Shown piece after piece: positions 60,832 through 64,000 of a stretch of DNA of 64,000 nt. The translations under genes were made by a program, and so were the position numbers. Source of the stretch: Methylovirgula sp. 4M-Z18 (lineage in GTDB: Bacteria; Pseudomonadota; Alphaproteobacteria; Rhizobiales; Beijerinckiaceae); the NCBI RefSeq assembly GCF_037890675.1, contig NZ_CP149574.1, positions 1,426,001 through 1,490,000 of the forward strand, read 5' to 3'. Positions within the stretch are counted from its first letter, which is position 1, and every line of letters starts with the position of its first letter. Under the pieces are notes generated by a model. The model was not told where the DNA came from. It ran no database searches and was given only the letters and a program-made list of their open reading frames with translations.

Positions 60832-63795
60832 TCACCCATACGGCCCTTGTAGCCCAAGCTTGTCTGTCAGCGCCTTGTACCCGTTAATGGCCTTCATCAG
60901 TTCCGCGCCGTGGCGCTCGATCAATTCGGCGCGGCGTCCTTCGTTCGTCACCGTGGCGAGGGCGCCCCAGATGGCGGCCATGGTTTCGGCCTGGCCGCGT
61001 GCCTCCGCGATCGCTTGCTGATCGAGCGCGGCGAGTTGGGCAGCGCGTACCTTGCCGACACCGCTCACCGTGCGCGCGCCGGCGTTAGCGAAGCCTTCCG
61101 GCAGATCGCCGACGAGATTGGTGACGCGCCGAAAGCGGATCACATCGAAGATCTGGTCGACCGCCTGTTTCGCGCCCTCGACGCGCGAGGGATGGTCTGT
61201 GTCGGCGGCGGCATGGGGCAGCAATTCGAGCTTGGTTGCGTGCCGCTCCAGCAGGGGCAGATAGGTCGCCATCGGGCCGGAGGCTGCGCCGGTTTCGGGA
61301 TGGGTGAAGAGATCGGCATCGATCGCCGCATGGCGGATCTTGCCACTCATCAGCGCCGCATCGAGAGCCGCGACATCGACAATCTCGCCGCGGTCGTAAT
61401 TGATCAGCACCGCGCCGTCGTTGAGCGCATTCAAAATCGCCGCATTGACGAAACCCTGGTTACTGAAACGCTTCGTCGTGGGGTCGAGCTTGCCGAGGCC
61501 GGTGTGAATGCTCAAAACGTCGGCGCCTTGCGCGGCGTTCTCCGCCGTTGCGGCATAAGTGAAACCTTCCGATTCGATCCAGCCGCGATGCGCTTCGCGC
61601 GCGTGGATCTTCACCTTCATACCGAAGGCTTGCGCGAGTTTCGCGACCTCGCGGCCGATATTGCCGTAGCCGAGAATGGCGATGGTCTTGCCTTCGAGCT
61701 TCTCGGTCGGGAAATCGCGCAGATGGCGGCCCGTGTCGAAATCGCGTTGCGTCACGCGCGCATGCAACGTCGCGACATCGAGATCTGGTAGGACTTTCAG
61801 CAGCGCTTTCATCGCCATTTGCGCGGTCGCGCGGCTATTGAAGCTCGGCGTGTTCATGAGCGGCGCGCCGCCGCCGATGCCGTTGCCGCCGCCCCATGAA
61901 CTCGAGCCCATATTGCCGGTGCCTGCGCCGATGCGCACGCCGCCGAGCGGAAAGATGCATTCCTTCGGAATAAAAGTCGCGGCGGCGACCAGCGCGTCAT
62001 ATTGGCCCTGTCCGGCGGCTTCCAGCAAGTCGCTCTCGGTGCTCAAGTGCGGCTCATAGAAGAAGTGGATGGTGCCTTTCGCAAGATCCGCGCCGTTGAA
62101 GCCGCCGACATGAAACGCACCGCCCTTCGCCTCGATATGGGCGCGCACCGCGCTTGCATCGGGCTTGCCAGCGGCATCGCTCGTCATGCCGACGAGATCG
62201 GCGATGAGCACCTTATAGGCGCGCTCCGGATCGTCCATGCGCGCGTTCGCATTGCGTGTCGCGGAGGCGGGGAAGGTGATACCTTGCGCGGCGAGTTCTT
62301 CCTCCAGCACAAGCACTTTAGCTCTACTATAGGCATACGCAAGATTGTCGAGCAAGGCGGTGATGTCTTCCACCTGGCGGATGCCGCCGATCCAGCAACG
62401 GTAATCTCCGGGCGTGCCGGGAAAGGCGTTGACATAGCGCGCGACATCGAGGCCCGGCTCATAATCGCCGTTCGGGTGGGTCACCCCCTCGTAAGCCAGA
62501 ATCTGTTTCGAGCGCGCGATGATGCGGTTGTGCAAGCCTGCGTCCGTGATGCCTGCATCGTTCACACGCAGCAACGTCACCGCCGCACCGCGCCGCTCGG
62601 GCTCCTTGACGCTCAAGGCGAAGAGCGGATGCTGCGCCACCCATTCGTTGATCGCGGCGCGGTTCGCGACCGAGCGGCGGTTCATGGCGGTCACATCGCC
62701 GATTGTCGCCTCCGAGCGCAAAAGGCCGAAGGTCGTTTCCGCGAAGGCGAGCGTCGAATAGGTGTTGATGACGCCGCCCAGCATCTTGTCCTGTTCTGGA
62801 TCATAGATCGGGCCGACGTTCACCGTGCGCTCGCCGCTGAGCGGCTTTTTCGGGTCCGTCGGCGCGGCGATTTTCAACTGGCGCGGGATCGCCCAGGACG
62901 GGGTCTTCTGGTTGCGCTCGACAAGCGCGAGCGCCTGCGGCGTGAAACTAGCGACGAAATAGCCGGAAATGCCGCCGATCGCCTTTTGGAAGGGCATGAA
63001 CAGGCAGCATTTCGCCATGACCTGCCGCACTTTGTCTTGCGCCCAAGGCATGGCGCCGAGCATCGAGGTCGCGTCGAGCATCGCGTGGTGCTCGTCGGGG
63101 TTGGCGTCGAGCCAGGCGAGCAGATTGTCGATATCCGCATCCGTATAGGTCGTCGCGCCGGTCGTCTCGTGGCCGACGCCGACGATGATCTTGATGCCTT
63201 TTTGCAGCAATTCGGCCGGTGCCGGAATATGGCCTTCGACATCGGCGAAGTGAATGCGCGTTTCGTCGCCGCCCTTGGCGAAACGCTGCATCTCGATGAG
63301 TTGCGTGCCCCAGGACTGGCGGAAAAAGCCGCCGCCGGCCGCCGCGTCCGACTCTGGCCGCAATGTGTCGACATAGACTTGCTGTGCCGGATCGTGCGCA
63401 CTCATCAGATGCAGGGCGCAGACGGTGAAGCCGCTGTGGCCGCCGCCCAAGCCCACCGCCATTTTGTTGGTTTTCGGGAATTCGAAATAGCGATGAATCT
63501 CGCGCATCATGTGCTGGAGGATTTTATCGGCTGGATAGCCGCGATGCATCGAGCGGCCGATTTCCGCAGTGGTGAAGGGGCCGACGTCGCGGCCCTTGTC
63601 GTCGAGCTTGCGGTAGGTCTGCTCCAGCCAGGCCTCGAAAGCGAATCGCGTAAGCCGCGCATCGGCCTCTCCCAGCGTGCCATCGGTGATCGGGCCGACA
63701 CCGAAGAACACGTTGCTGGTGGGGCGCGGCCGGCCGTTGCGCGTTGCCTCCATCGCCAGATGAAGCTGATGTTGCAGATCCGCAATTGCCGCCAT
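60832..63795 (-). CDS. Fusion of a SerC-like PLP enzyme with a SerA-like NAD-dependent dehydrogenase
   Basis: A 987-residue protein. Residues 1-490 follow the phosphoserine aminotransferase fold: VGLGGGHSGFTV, HETTGATTYTDADI, DATSMLGAMPW and the likely Schiff-base Lys271 in MPFQKAIGGISGY. The C-terminal half is a D-isomer 2-hydroxyacid dehydrogenase: NTPSFNSRATAQMAMKALL, Rossmann motif ILGYGNIGREVA (from residue 707), catalytic-type Arg in NYDRGEIVD and His in LPHAAAD. Together they could interconvert 3-phosphoglycerate and phosphoserine without releasing the 2-oxoacid, but both halves are divergent and another amino/2-hydroxy acid is possible. It is monocistronic; GGGAGAGGG precedes the ATG. 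Confidence 0.85.
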   Translation of the reverse strand: MAAIADLQHQLHLAMEATRNGRPRPTSNVFFGVGPITDGTLGEADARLTRFAFEAWLEQTYRKLDDKGRDVGPFTTAEIGRSMHRGYPADKILQHMMREIHRYFEFPKTNKMAVGLGGGHSGFTVCALHLMSAHDPAQQVYVDTLRPESDAAAGGGFFRQSWGTQLIEMQRFAKGGDETRIHFADVEGHIPAPAELLQKGIKIIVGVGHETTGATTYTDADIDNLLAWLDANPDEHHAMLDATSMLGAMPWAQDKVRQVMAKCCLFMPFQKAIGGISGYFVASFTPQALALVERNQKTPSWAIPRQLKIAAPTDPKKPLSGERTVNVGPIYDPEQDKMLGGVINTYSTLAFAETTFGLLRSEATIGDVTAMNRRSVANRAAINEWVAQHPLFALSVKEPERRGAAVTLLRVNDAGITDAGLHNRIIARSKQILAYEGVTHPNGDYEPGLDVARYVNAFPGTPGDYRCWIGGIRQVEDITALLDNLAYAYSRAKVLVLEEELAAQGITFPASATRNANARMDDPERAYKVLIADLVGMTSDAAGKPDASAVRAHIEAKGGAFHVGGFNGADLAKGTIHFFYEPHLSTESDLLEAAGQGQYDALVAAATFIPKECIFPLGGVRIGAGTGNMGSSSWGGGNGIGGGAPLMNTPSFNSRATAQMAMKALLKVLPDLDVATLHARVTQRDFDTGRHLRDFPTEKLEGKTIAILGYGNIGREVAKLAQAFGMKVKIHAREAHRGWIESEGFTYAATAENAAQGADVLSIHTGLGKLDPTTKRFSNQGFVNAAILNALNDGAVLINYDRGEIVDVAALDAALMSGKIRHAAIDADLFTHPETGAASGPMATYLPLLERHATKLELLPHAAADTDHPSRVEGAKQAVDQIFDVIRFRRVTNLVGDLPEGFANAGARTVSGVGKVRAAQLAALDQQAIAEARGQAETMAAIWGALATVTNEGRRAELIERHGAELMKAINGYKALTDKLGLQGPYG

Positions 63796-64000
63796 GTTCG
63801 ACCCTCTCCCGAAACCAATCCCGTGCCGCCGTTTCGCGCGGAAAGCTAGCGGCGGCGAGCATGTGCCGTCAAAAGCGATTTTCAGACGGCTTCGCCGATA
63901 ATTTGGCTAAGGCGAGCGCGGAGCGATGTCGCGAATGCGACCAAAGCATGGGCGGGGACGGGAGTTCTCTTCTCTCGCAACTAAGCTGTGAGAGGAGGTG

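Noticed and set aside
62002-63849. 615-codon open frame on the plus strand opposite the SerC-SerA fusion
   Set aside because: It is antisense to an intact gene with clear family motifs, has no recognisable domain and is rich in Arg/His/Ala as expected of GC-rich shadow frames.

Overview
The window is GC-rich chromosomal DNA from an alphaproteobacterium, most likely of the Hyphomicrobiales (Rhizobiales). The evidence is the gene content (HtrA end, miaA, serB, ilvI-ilvH-ilvC, leuA), the codon use, and several families of short palindromic repeats between genes. I cannot name the genus. No CRISPR array, prophage or rRNA is visible. There is one tRNA (Lys, CTT) and one complete IS630-type insertion sequence.

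Layout. 1-6.1 kb: the 3' end of an HtrA/DegP protease, two paralogous KirBac-type potassium channels with a lone kdpA between them, an EEP-family hydrolase and a CAP-domain lipoprotein. 6.2-10.8 kb: branched-chain amino acid genes on the minus strand (ilvI, ilvH, a LysE-type exporter, ilvC), with an 18-residue leader peptide carrying an Ile-Leu-Ile-Val-Val run and an attenuator hairpin. 11-26.6 kb: mostly housekeeping genes. These are a B12-binding radical SAM protein, an AbrB/Doc-type toxin-antitoxin pair, RMD1, miaA, serB, an NrtA/SsuA-type ABC importer, pdxY, a PhzF-like protein, a Nudix hydrolase, an M48 peptidase with a DUF898 membrane protein, and leuA.

26.9-36.6 kb is an accessory signalling and modification region. 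It holds two tandem class III cyclases with TPR tails, a YcaO-TfuA pair flanked by small unknown proteins, a LuxR-type regulator with a degenerate receiver and a CRP-like regulator. Two perfect TGTGA-N6-TCACA boxes lie in it. The CRP-like protein keeps the Arg-Glu pair that reads this sequence in E. coli CRP, so a local cAMP-CRP circuit is plausible. 36.9-48.3 kb is mixed: an ArsC-type reductase, a mini heme-copper-oxidase-like membrane protein, an O-methyltransferase/PLP enzyme/TrmO cluster, a sulfotransferase, a purple-acid-phosphatase-like protein, the IS630 element, a Gly-rich secreted protein, an MFS transporter and a methyltransferase.

48.5-60.7 kb is the most interesting part. Ten minus-strand genes in a row face a divergent Lrp/AsnC regulator: a polar/basic amino acid ABC importer, guanidinobutyrase (GbuA type), an AruI-like ThDP decarboxylase, an aldehyde dehydrogenase, a D-amino acid dehydrogenase, an ornithine/alanine-type racemase fused to a metal-ligand-less arginase domain, and RidA. 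Together they spell a route in which L-arginine is racemised to D-arginine, oxidised through 2-iminoarginine to 2-ketoarginine, decarboxylated to 4-guanidinobutyraldehyde, oxidised to 4-guanidinobutyrate, and split to GABA plus urea. The racemase and D-amino acid dehydrogenase would replace the aminotransferase AruH of Pseudomonas. The window ends with a 987-residue fusion of a SerC-like PLP domain to a SerA-like dehydrogenase.
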